A stretch of DNA of 13,272 bases from Rhodobacterales bacterium CG2_30_65_12 (GTDB lineage Bacteria > Pseudomonadota > Alphaproteobacteria > Rhodobacterales > Rhodobacteraceae), in the NCBI GenBank assembly GCA_001873585.1, contig MNZL01000115.1, positions 1 through 13,272 of the forward strand. Reading direction: 5' to 3'. The notes beneath the pieces were generated by a model. It did not search any database and was not told the origin of the DNA. It saw only the letters and a program-made list of their open reading frames with translations. The position numbers and the translations under genes are program-made. This document shows positions 1 through 7,161 of this stretch, one piece after another; positions within the stretch are counted from its first letter, which is position 1, and every line of letters begins with the position of its first letter.

Positions 1-1
1 C

Positions 2-364
2 ACCGCCGCCTCCGGGGCGCGAATGTCGATGCCGGTCGAGGGCAAGATCGTGCGGGCTTATCAGAAGGGCAAAACCGACGGGATCGACATTTCGGCCAGC
101 GCCGGCGCCCCGGTGCGCGCCGCCGCCGCCGGCACCGTGGCCGCGATCACCCGCGACACCGACCAGGTGCCGATCCTGGTGCTGCGCCACGCCGGTAACC
201 TGCTCACGGTCTACGCCGGGATTGACAAGATCCAGGTGGAAAAAGGCGACAGCGTAAGCGCTGGCCAGCAACTTGCCAGCGTGCGCGCGGCCACCCCGCC
301 GTTCCTGCATTTTCAGGTGCGCGAAGGCACGCTCAGCGTCGACCCGATGGAATATCTGAACTGA
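2..364 (+). CDS. LytM/M23-domain protein, NlpD-like, C-terminal part (5' end outside window)
   Basis: The last 120 residues of a protein whose start lies upstream of the window; the frame is open from base 2 to a TGA at 362-364. It shows the LytM (peptidase M23) beta fold: a GIDIS..AGAPVRA strand, the AGTVAAI turn, a GDSVSAGQQLA lysostaphin-like hairpin and a closing LHFQVREG....PMEYLN block. The usual zinc and catalytic residues are mostly absent: H of HxGxD is T, H of YxH is G, and the first H of HxH is F; only the D and the last H remain. Such degenerate LytM domains (NlpD, EnvC, DipM) do not cut peptidoglycan but activate amidases at division. I infer a periplasmic or outer-membrane cell-wall regulator. 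The N-terminus, where a signal or lipobox and LysM repeats would lie, is not visible. Any ATG inside the fragment is internal. Confidence 0.8.
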   Translation, partial: TAASGARMSMPVEGKIVRAYQKGKTDGIDISASAGAPVRAAAAGTVAAITRDTDQVPILVLRHAGNLLTVYAGIDKIQVEKGDSVSAGQQLASVRAATPPFLHFQVREGTLSVDPMEYLN

Positions 365-511
365 CGGCGGGCCGTGGCTGAAAGCGTTTGGCAGCCGCGT
401 CGGCAGCCATGGGCCCCGCTTCGCCCGGCTATCTGGGCGCGCCCTGAGTCCAAGGGCCATGCCGCTGCTCCATGCGCCAGCGCAGCTGTATGGCGATATC
501 TGGTTAAGGCA

Positions 512-539
512 TTCTTCCTGTTCATGGAAACAGGACGAA
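512..539. other. Inverted repeat in convergent intergenic gap 365-644
   Basis: The roughly 280-bp gap between the convergent NlpD-like gene and the importer operon holds no convincing gene. The clearest structure is a 7-bp perfect stem (TCCTGTT at 516-522, AACAGGA at 529-535, 6-nt loop), extended by three further pairs beyond one mismatch. Two short GC stems lie nearby at 568-588 and 589-604. None is followed by a T-tract on either strand, so none is a textbook intrinsic terminator. They may still help to end the two facing transcripts. Confidence 0.35.
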
Positions 540-644
540 CCCTGATGTATACGCAGTCTGGACCGTTCCGGTTGTCCGGTGAAACCGGGGCCCACAGGAG
601 GGCCAGATATCAACTCTACCGGCCTGCAAATCGTTCCTTCGGCT

Positions 645-1910
645 TTACTCTTTCACATACGCCTTCCCATCCGCCGCTGGCGGGCGGGCCTTGCCGATCA
701 GACCGGCCACCACGATCATCGTGGCGATGTAGGGCGCCATGGCGAGAAACTCCGATGGGATCGGCGTGTTGAGCAGCGCAAGCTTCTGCTGCAGCGAATC
801 CGCAAAGCCAAAGACCAGCGCCGCCGCCAGCGCTCCCACCGGGTGCCAGCGCCCGAAGATCATCGCCGCAAGGCCGATGTAGCCCCGCCCCCCGGTCATG
901 TTCTCATCAAACCGGCCAACCGAGCCCAGCGTAAACCAGGCACCGCCAAACCCGGCGACCATGCCGGCGAGGGTGACGTGAAAGTAGCGCGTCCAGTAGA
1001 CGTCGATCCCGAGCGTGTCTGCCGCGCGCGGGTGTTCGCCCACGGCCCGGGCGCGTAGCCCGCCCTTGGTATAGAACAGATAATAGGTGGATACCCCGAC
1101 GAGGATCAACGCGCCGTAGACGAACAGGTTTTGCTGAAACAGCATCGGCCCGAGCACCGGAATATCGCCGAGCAGCGGGACCTTCCAGGCGCGGAACACC
1201 TGCGCGTTGTTGAGGCTGCGGTTATGCGCGAAAACCTGTGATGTGACGTAACTCGTCAGCCCGAGCACGAGCAGGTTGATCACGACTCCGGCAATGATCT
1301 GGTCCATTCGGTAGGTCACCACCAGCGCCGCCAGCATCATGCCGAACATGCCCCCCACCATCACCGCGGCGGCGAGGCCGAGCCAGGAGCCGAGCAGCGA
1401 GCCGATCAGCGCGCCGGTAAAGGCGCCGGCCAACAGCATCCCCTCGATGGCGATGTTGATCACGGCAACACGCTCGGAGAGCACACCGGCAAGCCCGCCG
1501 AGCGCAATCGGCACCGCGCGCACCATTGTGGCCTGCAGCATGCCGGTGAGCGAAAAGCTCTTGCCTGCGGTGGCCCAGACCAGGAACGCCATGATCACCA
1601 GCGCCAGGCCGATACCGATGGAAAGATTGCTCCACCTCACGCCACCGCGCAGGAACTGGCGCACACCCAGAAAGGCGAGCAGCGCCGCCACCAGCAGGTT
1701 GAAGCTGCCGGGTACGACGAGATCGCCGAGCACGATGGCGTCGCGCGGGCGCGAGAGCTTGAACGTGGCCACCTCGCCCGTGCCCACGTCGAGCACGAAC
1801 AGCACCAGGAGCGCCAGCGCGATCAGGATGCCGCCGGTGATTCGGGCCTGCCGGGCCTTGCCTGAGTCGATCTTCTCGCCGCTCGCGGCATTCGTCGTTG
1901 CGGCAGTCAT
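645..1910 (-). CDS. BMP-family ABC importer, permease 2 (NupQ/YufQ-like)
   Basis: Integral membrane permease of 421 residues in the BPD_transp_2 family, which includes the sugar and nucleoside permeases partnered with BMP binding proteins. Hydrophobic segments run almost throughout, from about residue 20 (GGILIALALLVLFVL) to near the C-terminus. The family hallmark VINIAIEGMLLAGAF sits about 40% into the protein, and the RARAVGEHPRAADTLGID cytoplasmic loop is the likely contact with the ATPase. I chose the ATG at 1908-1910 because it overlaps the stop of the preceding gene as ATGA and has a purine-rich GGGGGG/AAGG ribosome site just upstream; an in-frame ATG at 1946 lies inside the upstream gene and is less likely. 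Stop TAA at 645-647. It is the last gene of the importer operon and pairs with permease 1 to form the channel. The substrate is inferred to be nucleosides from family knowledge, not shown by sequence. Confidence 0.9.
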   Translation of the reverse strand: MTAATTNAASGEKIDSGKARQARITGGILIALALLVLFVLDVGTGEVATFKLSRPRDAIVLGDLVVPGSFNLLVAALLAFLGVRQFLRGGVRWSNLSIGIGLALVIMAFLVWATAGKSFSLTGMLQATMVRAVPIALGGLAGVLSERVAVINIAIEGMLLAGAFTGALIGSLLGSWLGLAAAVMVGGMFGMMLAALVVTYRMDQIIAGVVINLLVLGLTSYVTSQVFAHNRSLNNAQVFRAWKVPLLGDIPVLGPMLFQQNLFVYGALILVGVSTYYLFYTKGGLRARAVGEHPRAADTLGIDVYWTRYFHVTLAGMVAGFGGAWFTLGSVGRFDENMTGGRGYIGLAAMIFGRWHPVGALAAALVFGFADSLQQKLALLNTPIPSEFLAMAPYIATMIVVAGLIGKARPPAADGKAYVKE

Positions 1911-3055
1911 GCCTTGCCCCCCTTCGCATCTTTGCGGAAGCCCCATGGGAAGATCGCCCGCACCAACAAGGGTGCGGCGATAAACACGATGATCAACGCC
2001 TGGATGATGCCGATCAGGTCGATCGACACGCCAGCGTCCACCTGCATCTGCCGCCCGCCCGCTTCGAGCCCGCCAAACAGCAGCCCGGCAAGCAGGATGC
2101 CCACCGGGTGCGAGCGGCCGAGCAGCGCCAGCGCGATGGCATCAAAGCCGATGCCGGCGGAAAAGCCGGGGCTGGCGCGGCCAAGCACGCCTTGCACCTG
2201 CGCTGCCCCGGCGAGCCCCGCCAGCGCCCCGGCGGTGGCCATGGCGGCAACGATCACCAGGCCCGATCTCATTCCCGCGTAGCGCGCCGCGTCGGGGTTG
2301 GCGCCCGAGGCACGGAAGGCAAAGCCGATCTTCGAGCGAAACAGAAGCCACCAGACGAAGGCCACCGCAAGCAGCATCACGAAGACGCCGGCGTGTAGCC
2401 TGAGATTGGGGTCGATCCAGTCGAGCAGGCGCGGCAATTGCCCCGCGTCGGGCACCGACTTCGAGATCGGGTCTGACCGGCCCTCTTTCTGGATGTAGGG
2501 CTGGCGCAAGAGATATTCGAGCAGCCGGTAGCTGATCAGGTTGAGCATGATCGTCGAGATCACCTCGTGCGCCCCGGTCGTGGCCTTGAGAATGCCCGCG
2601 ATCGAGGCATACAGCGCGCCGACCGCCGCACCAGCGATCAGCGACAGGATCATAAGCAGCGGAAACGGCAGGCTCGGGAAGGTGAAGGAAAACACCACTG
2701 CCGCCGTGCCGCCGAGCAAAAGCTGGCCCTCGGCACCGATGTTGAACAGTCCGGCGCGAAAGCCAAGCCCCAGCCCCAGCCCCGCCAGCACCAGCGGAAT
2801 CGACGCTGTGAGCGTTTCCGAAAGCGCATTGAGCGAGCCCACAGAGCCAACTGCGAGCGCCACGAAGCTCTTGCCGATGGTGGGCAGGTCCACGCCCGTC
2901 GCAAGCATGATCAGCGCGCCGAGGATCAGCGCCACGATCACCGCGAAGACGGGCACCACCACGAGGTCTTCAAATTCACTGCGCCCGCGCGCCGTGCGTT
3001 GCAGGAGTGCGCGGCCGGCGTCGTCGAGCGCGCGTTTGCCGATGGAGGTGGTCAT
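1907..3055 (-). CDS. BMP-family ABC importer, permease 1 (NupP/YufP-like)
   Basis: Integral membrane permease of 382 residues in the BPD_transp_2 family. After a cytoplasmic N-terminus of about 30 residues, the first membrane segment is VVVPVFAVIVALILGALIML. The hallmark GLFNIGAEGQLLLGG is followed by the GAHEVISTIMLNLISYRLLEYLL loop typical of NupP/YufP-type permeases. A SKIGFAFRASGANPDAARYAG loop is the likely coupling site for the ATPase. The start codon overlaps the ATPase stop as ATGA (3052-3055), and its own stop overlaps the next permease start as ATGA (1907-1910), so translation of the three membrane-complex genes is likely coupled. It forms a heteromeric channel with permease 2. Length and motifs are full and intact. 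Confidence 0.92.
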   Translation of the reverse strand: MTTSIGKRALDDAGRALLQRTARGRSEFEDLVVVPVFAVIVALILGALIMLATGVDLPTIGKSFVALAVGSVGSLNALSETLTASIPLVLAGLGLGLGFRAGLFNIGAEGQLLLGGTAAVVFSFTFPSLPFPLLMILSLIAGAAVGALYASIAGILKATTGAHEVISTIMLNLISYRLLEYLLRQPYIQKEGRSDPISKSVPDAGQLPRLLDWIDPNLRLHAGVFVMLLAVAFVWWLLFRSKIGFAFRASGANPDAARYAGMRSGLVIVAAMATAGALAGLAGAAQVQGVLGRASPGFSAGIGFDAIALALLGRSHPVGILLAGLLFGGLEAGGRQMQVDAGVSIDLIGIIQALIIVFIAAPLLVRAIFPWGFRKDAKGGKA

Positions 3056-4587
3056 GCCGCCGCTCCCGATGTCGTTTCGCCGCTTGCCCCGGCCATGGCG
3101 AGGCCCACCGCATTGCGGTCGGCGCTGCCAGCGGTATTATCAAACTCGGCGACGATCTTTCCCTCGAACATCACCACGATGCGATCGGACAGGCCCATGA
3201 TCTCGTCGAGCTCCGACGAGACGATCATCACCCCGTCGCCCTCGTCGCGCGACTGGATCAGCCGCTTGTGGATGTATTCGATCGAGCCCACGTCGAGCCC
3301 GCGCGTGGGCTGGCTGGCGATCACCAGCTTGGTTTGCCGTTCAAGCTCTCGCGCCACCACCATTTTCTGCTGGTTGCCGCCCGACAGGTTGCCGGCGGGC
3401 AGGAATACGCTCGGTGTGCGCACGTCGAAATCGACGCAGAACGCCGCCGCCGTCTCCTGCACATGGCCCCAGTCGACCGAAAGGCCGCGCGTGTATTCCT
3501 CGTCGTAATAGGAGTTCAGCACCATATTTTCGGCGATGGTGAACGTGGCGATCATGCCCATCCTGTGGCGGTCTTCGGGAATGTGCGCCATGCCCTGCCG
3601 GTGGCGTTCGCGCACGCTGGCGTGGGTGATATCCTCGCCGTCGAACACGATCTTGCCCGATGCGGTCCGTTCGAGCCCGGCAATCGCTTCAACAAGCTCG
3701 GTCTGGCCGTTGCCCTGCACCCCGGCGACCCCCAAGACCTCGCCCGAGCGCACCGTGAGGCTGACGTGATCAAGGACCAAGTCGTCGCCGTCGTCGAGCA
3801 TCACCACGTTGCGCATCTCAAGCATCGGCTTGCCGGGCTGGGCCACGGCCTTGTCGACGGTAAAGCTCACCGGTCGGCCCACCATCATCTCGGCAAGGTC
3901 GGCCTCGGACAGCGCTTTCGGGTCGCCCTCGCCAGTGATCCGGCCTTGGCGCAGCACGTTGATCCGGTCCGATACGGCGAGGATCTCGTGCAGTTTGTGG
4001 GTGATGAACACGATCGCCTTGCCAGCCTCCTTGAGCGAGCGGACGATGCCGAAAAACTCCTCCACTTCCTGCGGCGTGAGCACCGCTGTGGGCTCATCGA
4101 GGATCAGCACGTCGGCCTCACGAAACAGCACCTTGAGGATTTCCACCCGCTGCTGGATGCCCACGGGAAGATCCTCGATCAGGGCGTCGGCGGGCACGTG
4201 AAGCCCGTATTTTTCGTTGATTTCCTCGACCTCGGCACGTGCCTTTTTCAGGTCGAGATGGCCAAGCGCGCCGGTCGGCTCCACCCCCAGAACCACGTTT
4301 TCGGCTACGGTGAAGACCGGCACGAGCATGAAATGCTGATGCACCATGCCGATACCGGCGGCGATGCCGTCGCCGGGGCCCTCAAAGGCCACCGCCTTGC
4401 CGTCGATCACGATCTCGCCCGCATCGGGCGAATAGAGCCCGGAGAGGATGTTCATCATGGTCGATTTGCCGGCGCCGTTTTCGCCGAGCAGCCCCAGAAC
4501 CTCGCCGCCACGGATCATCAGGTTGACGTTATCGTTGGCCAGCACCGTCCCGAAGCGCTTGGTGATGCCCCGAAGTTCGACGTCCAT
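3052..4587 (-). CDS. BMP-family ABC importer, tandem-domain ATPase (NupO/YufO-like)
   Basis: ATP-binding protein of 511 residues with two fused nucleotide-binding domains, as in RbsA and YufO. Domain 1 is intact: Walker A GENGAGKST at about 35-43, Q-loop HQHFM near 84, signature LPVGIQQR at 140-147, Walker B LILDEPTA at 161-168 and switch His in ITHKLHE near 197. Domain 2 is degenerate: its Walker A reads GVQGNGQTE (289-297, no GKS/T) and its Walker B region VIASQPTRG (422-430, with A and Q where D and E are expected), while the signature LSGGNQQK (401-408) is retained. So probably only one of the two sites hydrolyses ATP, a known trait of this subfamily. I chose the ATG at 4585-4587 (MDVELRG) because it begins the domain and has GGGGGTAGGG just upstream; an in-frame ATG at 4680 would run through the upstream terminator. 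The end overlaps permease 1 as ATGA. Confidence 0.93.
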   Translation of the reverse strand: MDVELRGITKRFGTVLANDNVNLMIRGGEVLGLLGENGAGKSTMMNILSGLYSPDAGEIVIDGKAVAFEGPGDGIAAGIGMVHQHFMLVPVFTVAENVVLGVEPTGALGHLDLKKARAEVEEINEKYGLHVPADALIEDLPVGIQQRVEILKVLFREADVLILDEPTAVLTPQEVEEFFGIVRSLKEAGKAIVFITHKLHEILAVSDRINVLRQGRITGEGDPKALSEADLAEMMVGRPVSFTVDKAVAQPGKPMLEMRNVVMLDDGDDLVLDHVSLTVRSGEVLGVAGVQGNGQTELVEAIAGLERTASGKIVFDGEDITHASVRERHRQGMAHIPEDRHRMGMIATFTIAENMVLNSYYDEEYTRGLSVDWGHVQETAAAFCVDFDVRTPSVFLPAGNLSGGNQQKMVVARELERQTKLVIASQPTRGLDVGSIEYIHKRLIQSRDEGDGVMIVSSELDEIMGLSDRIVVMFEGKIVAEFDNTAGSADRNAVGLAMAGASGETTSGAAA

Positions 4588-4656
4588 AGCCCTACCCCCG
4601 CAGGAAGCGCGCGCCGAAATCTGCAGACCGGTTTTCGGATGAACTGCGCGTGGATC

Positions 4657-4693
4657 AAGAAAAACCCGCCGCCGAGGCAACCCCGGCGGCGGG
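4657..4693 (-). terminator. Strong intrinsic terminator between binding-protein and ATPase genes
   Basis: Read on the minus strand, a perfect 10-bp GC stem (CCCGCCGCCG / CGGCGGCGGG; plus-strand arms 4684-4693 and 4665-4674) with a 9-nt loop is followed at once by TTTTTCTT. This is a textbook Rho-independent terminator, starting 12 nt after the stop of the binding-protein gene and about 70 nt before the ATPase start. It lies within the apparent operon, so it should act as a leaky internal terminator that sets the ratio of binding protein to membrane complex. Confidence 0.85.
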
Positions 4694-4704
4694 CGTGGAA
4701 CCGA

Positions 4705-5721
4705 TCAGCCGCCGATCTTGATCGAGCCGTCGATGACGCCGGCGCGGATCGCATCGAGCTCGGCCTTGAGCTCGGCCGGCACTTCGTCTTCAAACGAGCC
4801 GAAGCCGGCAAGGCCGACGCCCTCATTTTCGAGCGTCCCAACGACCAGGCCACCTTCAAAGCTGCCATCCATCGCCGCGTTGATCACCTGTTGCACGGTC
4901 GAGTCCATGCGCTTGAGCACTGATGTCAGATAGACGTGGGCTTTTTGCGGGTCGGTCTGGGTCTGGTCGGCATCGACGCCGACGATCTTCAGCGCCTCGG
5001 TGCCGAGCTCGTCGGCCAGCGCGGCCGAGCCGAGGCCCACCGGGCCGGCAACCGGCAGCACGATGTCGGCGCCCTCGTCATAGAGGTTCTGCGCGAAGGC
5101 ACGGCCATCGTCGAGGCTGTCAAAGTTGCCGGTAAAAAGGCCTTCCTTGCTCTCGGGGTTCCAGCCCAGCACGCTTACCTCGGTGCCGTGCTTTTCGTTG
5201 TAATAGCTCGCGCCATGCACGAAACCGTCCATGAACACTGTCACCGGCGGGATGTTGATGCCGCCGAAGGTGCCGAGCACGCCGGTCTTGGTCATGCCGG
5301 CGGCAAGGTAGCCGGCGAGAAAGGCGGCCTGGTCGGTGGCGTAAACCTGACCGACAACGTTCGGGATGGTCGGATCATAGGCGAAGTCAACAATCGAGAA
5401 TTTCTGCTCGGGATTGGCTGCGGCCGCCTTGGCGGTGGCATCGCCCATCAGGAAACCGACGGTGATGATCACGTCGCAGTCACCACCGAGCAGCGAGTTC
5501 AGGTTGGCCTCGTAATCCGATTCCGCCTGGCTTTCGAGAAAACGGCCGTCGATGCCGGTCGCCGCCATCGCATCTTGCACGCCCTTCCAGGCGGTCTGGT
5601 TGAAGCCGGCATCGTCGATTCCGCCGGTGTCGGTCACCTGGCAGGCGGTGAAGGCCGAAGCCGCCGTCACCGAACCGGCGACGAGAGCAGCGGCAAGGCC
5701 GATCTTGGAAAGAAACGTCAT
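4705..5721 (-). CDS. BMP-family (PnrA/BmpA-like) substrate-binding protein
   Basis: Periplasmic binding protein of 338 residues, the solute receptor of the importer encoded downstream. A Sec signal peptide is clear: K6, hydrophobic core IGLAAALVAGSVTA, likely cleavage after ASA at residue 23. A Cys at 27 follows, but FTAC is a poor lipobox, so I expect a soluble protein. The mature N-terminus carries the BMP family hallmark DTGGIDDAGFNQTAW (31-45). Further family blocks are DVIITVGFLMGDATAKAA, DQAAFLAGYLAAGMTKTG and ADIVLPVAGPVG. Family members bind purine nucleosides or related compounds; substrate here is inferred only. The ATG at 5719-5721 has a strong GGAGG seven bases upstream. It is the first gene of the operon and ends just before a strong terminator, consistent with high expression of the receptor alone. 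Confidence 0.93.
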   Translation of the reverse strand: MTFLSKIGLAAALVAGSVTAASAFTACQVTDTGGIDDAGFNQTAWKGVQDAMAATGIDGRFLESQAESDYEANLNSLLGGDCDVIITVGFLMGDATAKAAAANPEQKFSIVDFAYDPTIPNVVGQVYATDQAAFLAGYLAAGMTKTGVLGTFGGINIPPVTVFMDGFVHGASYYNEKHGTEVSVLGWNPESKEGLFTGNFDSLDDGRAFAQNLYDEGADIVLPVAGPVGLGSAALADELGTEALKIVGVDADQTQTDPQKAHVYLTSVLKRMDSTVQQVINAAMDGSFEGGLVVGTLENEGVGLAGFGSFEDEVPAELKAELDAIRAGVIDGSIKIGG

Positions 5722-5826
5722 GTAAACCTCCGTGTCACGCCGCGCCCCGACGTTTGGGCACGGACCATTGAAGACCCGCTGAAGAGCGCAAACCGAAACC
5801 GGTTGGCAGCGATTCTCCCTGCGGCC

Positions 5827-5855
5827 ATGGCAAACATTAGCACGTTGCTTTGCAA
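5827..5855 (-). promoter_or_regulatory. Possible promoter for the BMP importer operon
   Basis: On the minus strand a CTTGCAA element (-35 TTGCAA at 5850-5855) is followed after 17 bp by TGCCAT (5827-5832). The -10 is weak. The predicted start near 5820 would give a leader of about 100 nt. It is the best-spaced candidate I see in this gap, but it is not secure. Confidence 0.25.
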
Positions 5856-5870
5856 GGGGTATGGTTGAAT

Positions 5871-5890
5871 TTTTGTCCGACTGAACAAAA
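5871..5890. promoter_or_regulatory. Candidate operator palindrome between BMP operon and DUF5765-like gene
   Basis: A 20-bp imperfect palindrome with outer arms TTTTGT and ACAAAA and a GTCCGAC core lies in the divergent control region. A/T-rich arms stand out against GC-rich surroundings. If the candidate BMP promoter at 5827-5855 is right, the palindrome is centred near -60, a position typical of activators. The GTCCGAC core also resembles the GTnnnAC pattern of FadR-type GntR regulators. Which protein binds, and for which gene, cannot be told from sequence. Confidence 0.35.
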
Positions 5891-5940
5891 TTTTTCCGCC
5901 CGCGCCCGGGCCGCTCCGGTTGTTAGCGCTCGCGTGCAAA

Positions 5941-5969
5941 TTGACCTTGCGGCAGCGCCGTGGCACCAA
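5941..5969 (+). promoter_or_regulatory. Possible promoter of the DUF5765-like gene
   Basis: TTGACC (5941-5946), a close match to the -35 consensus, is followed after 17 bp by CACCAA, a poor -10. The predicted start near 5976 would give a very short leader that just includes the GGGAGG ribosome site at 5977-5982. Plausible but weak. Confidence 0.3.
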
Positions 5970-5989
5970 GGCATACGGGAGGACGGCGG

Positions 5990-6712
5990 ATGTGCTGGAG
6001 CGAAAGCGCTTCTGTAGCGATGGTGGGGATCGGCGCGGCGGCGGCAGTGGTCACATGGACGCGCGGCGAGCCCCGGGCGATCCCCGTCACGCTGGCGTTT
6101 TTCGCCGCGATGGAGGCGCTGCAGGTGGCCGGTTACCAGGTGATCGACTCCTGCGGAACCCCGGCCAACCGGCTGGTAACGATCGCAAGTTATGCCCACA
6201 TCGCCCTGCAACCGTTGTTTATCAATGCCTTTGGCATGGCGCTTGTCGGCGCACACGTCAGCCCGGCGATGCGCCGCGCGGTCTATGCGCTCAGTGCCCT
6301 GGCGTCGGTGCTGCTGTTCGCGCGGCTGGTGCCGTTCGGCTGGGCTGTGCCCTGCACAGCGGGCCATGCGCTGTGCGGGCCGGACTGGTGCACGGTGTCG
6401 GGCAACTGGCACCTCGGCTGGCAGGTGCCCTATTTCAACACCTGGGCACCGCTCCTTGGGGCCTGGCTCAGCGCCGCGCTGGAATTTCCAGCCTACTTGC
6501 TCGCGGTGTTCATCCTGCCGCTGGTCTATGGGGCCTGGCGCTTTGCGCTGTTTCACGCCGCGTTCGGCCCGGCTCTGGCCACGCTGCTCACCGACAACCC
6601 CAACGAGATGCCCGCCATCTGGTGCCTGTTCTCGGTCGGGCTGGCGTTGGTCGGCCTGAGCCCGTTGGTGCGGCGCAGCCTGTCACCGCCCGGCGCGAAC
6701 CGCGCCGCGTAG
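5990..6712 (+). CDS. Polytopic membrane protein of unknown function (DUF5765-like)
   Basis: A 240-residue membrane protein with about six or seven hydrophobic segments (near residues 8-24, 31-48, 64-88, 97-115, 152-180, 184-200 and 208-226). The opening MCWS, the EALQ...QVIDSC block, YAHIALQPLFINA (H70, Q74), the CGPDWCTVSGNWH loop and the FHAAFGPALATLLTDNPNE block match, from memory, the family called DUF5765; its function is unknown. Cys at 122, 129 and 134 and His at 141 cluster in one loop, while His70 and His189 lie in or near membrane segments, so metal or heme binding is possible but unproven. I chose the ATG at 5990 because GGGAGG lies seven bases upstream and it gives the conserved MCWS start; an in-frame ATG at 5960 lacks such a site. 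It ends 9 bp from the convergent cytochrome gene. Confidence 0.8.
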   Translation: MCWSESASVAMVGIGAAAAVVTWTRGEPRAIPVTLAFFAAMEALQVAGYQVIDSCGTPANRLVTIASYAHIALQPLFINAFGMALVGAHVSPAMRRAVYALSALASVLLFARLVPFGWAVPCTAGHALCGPDWCTVSGNWHLGWQVPYFNTWAPLLGAWLSAALEFPAYLLAVFILPLVYGAWRFALFHAAFGPALATLLTDNPNEMPAIWCLFSVGLALVGLSPLVRRSLSPPGANRAA

Positions 6713-6721
6713 GGCCGGGGC

Positions 6722-7108
6722 TCAGCTTTCCTGCTGGCCTGCGAGATATTCGTTGAGCAAGATCAGCGATACCGGAGTCGGCGTCGGCGTGCCGTCGGCA
6801 TCGACCCAGGTTTCCACCCGCCCATCGAGAAGCGCGCCAAAGATCGGCATCGGCCCGTGGGTGGCCTCGCGGGCGTAGCCGTCGATTGTCGACATCACGA
6901 AAACCGCCGGATAGGTGCCGCCGTGACGGCGCGCCAACGTGGTGAGGTCGGGTGCCGGCGGATCAATCTCGGGGCCGCCACGGGCATCGGCGCCGTGGCA
7001 GCTTGCGCAATACTCGCCATACAGCCCTGCACCGGTCTGCGGCTGTTCGATACAGCCCGCCAAAACCAGCGCCACCACGCCAAGACCAAGACTCGCTCGC
7101 GTTTTCAT
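6722..7108 (-). CDS. Lipoprotein c-type cytochrome
   Basis: A 128-residue class I-type monoheme cytochrome c. The N-terminus is a lipoprotein signal (VALVLAGC, lipid-modified Cys19), so the mature protein should be membrane-anchored and face the periplasm. The heme motif CASCH is at 34-38 and a likely axial Met is M87 in GPMPIFG. The length suits a single small domain. The ATG at 7106-7108 is preceded by AAGGAG six bases upstream. It is transcribed alone, convergent with the DUF5765-like gene and divergent from a thioesterase gene. The redox partner is unknown. The middle of the domain, between heme and Met, holds a PPAPDLTTLARRHGGTYPA segment as in many short-chain cytochromes of the Cytochrome_CBB3 group. 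No oxidase or reductase gene is in the window. Confidence 0.9.
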   Translation of the reverse strand: MKTRASLGLGVVALVLAGCIEQPQTGAGLYGEYCASCHGADARGGPEIDPPAPDLTTLARRHGGTYPAVFVMSTIDGYAREATHGPMPIFGALLDGRVETWVDADGTPTPTPVSLILLNEYLAGQQES

Positions 7109-7132
7109 CGCCGCTCCTTTCGCCTTGCGCCC

Positions 7133-7161
7133 ACGTTATCGCGACGCGGCACGCCCGCCAA
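7133..7161 (-). promoter_or_regulatory. Likely promoter of the lipoprotein cytochrome c gene
   Basis: Minus strand: CTTGGCG (-35 TTGGCG, 7156-7161), 17-bp spacer, -10 TAACGT (7133-7138). The predicted start near 7126 gives a leader of about 18 nt. The -35 overlaps one arm of the inverted repeat at 7159-7178. Confidence 0.45.

Noticed and set aside
374..772. Open frame on the plus strand covering the convergent gap 365-644
   Set aside because: No ribosome site or recognisable domain, Trp/Arg/Pro-rich, and it runs antisense into the permease gene.
3007..4923. A 638-codon open frame on the plus strand opposite the importer ATPase and the end of the binding-protein gene
   Set aside because: It lies antisense to well-supported genes, is His/Arg/Asp-rich with no recognisable domain, and is explained by GC bias at third positions of the real genes.
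5722..5870. Purine riboswitch in the leader of the BMP operon
   Set aside because: I looked for conserved purine-aptamer loops because of the likely substrate and saw none, nor a leader terminator.
5923..5936. TGTTAGCGCTCGCG as a LacI-family operator
   Set aside because: Only the first half matches a TGTTAGC/GCTAACA palindrome; the second half has three mismatches.
5837..6556. A 239-codon open frame on the minus strand opposite the DUF5765-like gene
   Set aside because: Strongly charged Arg/His composition with no domain, while the opposite strand encodes a clear membrane protein with a good ribosome site.
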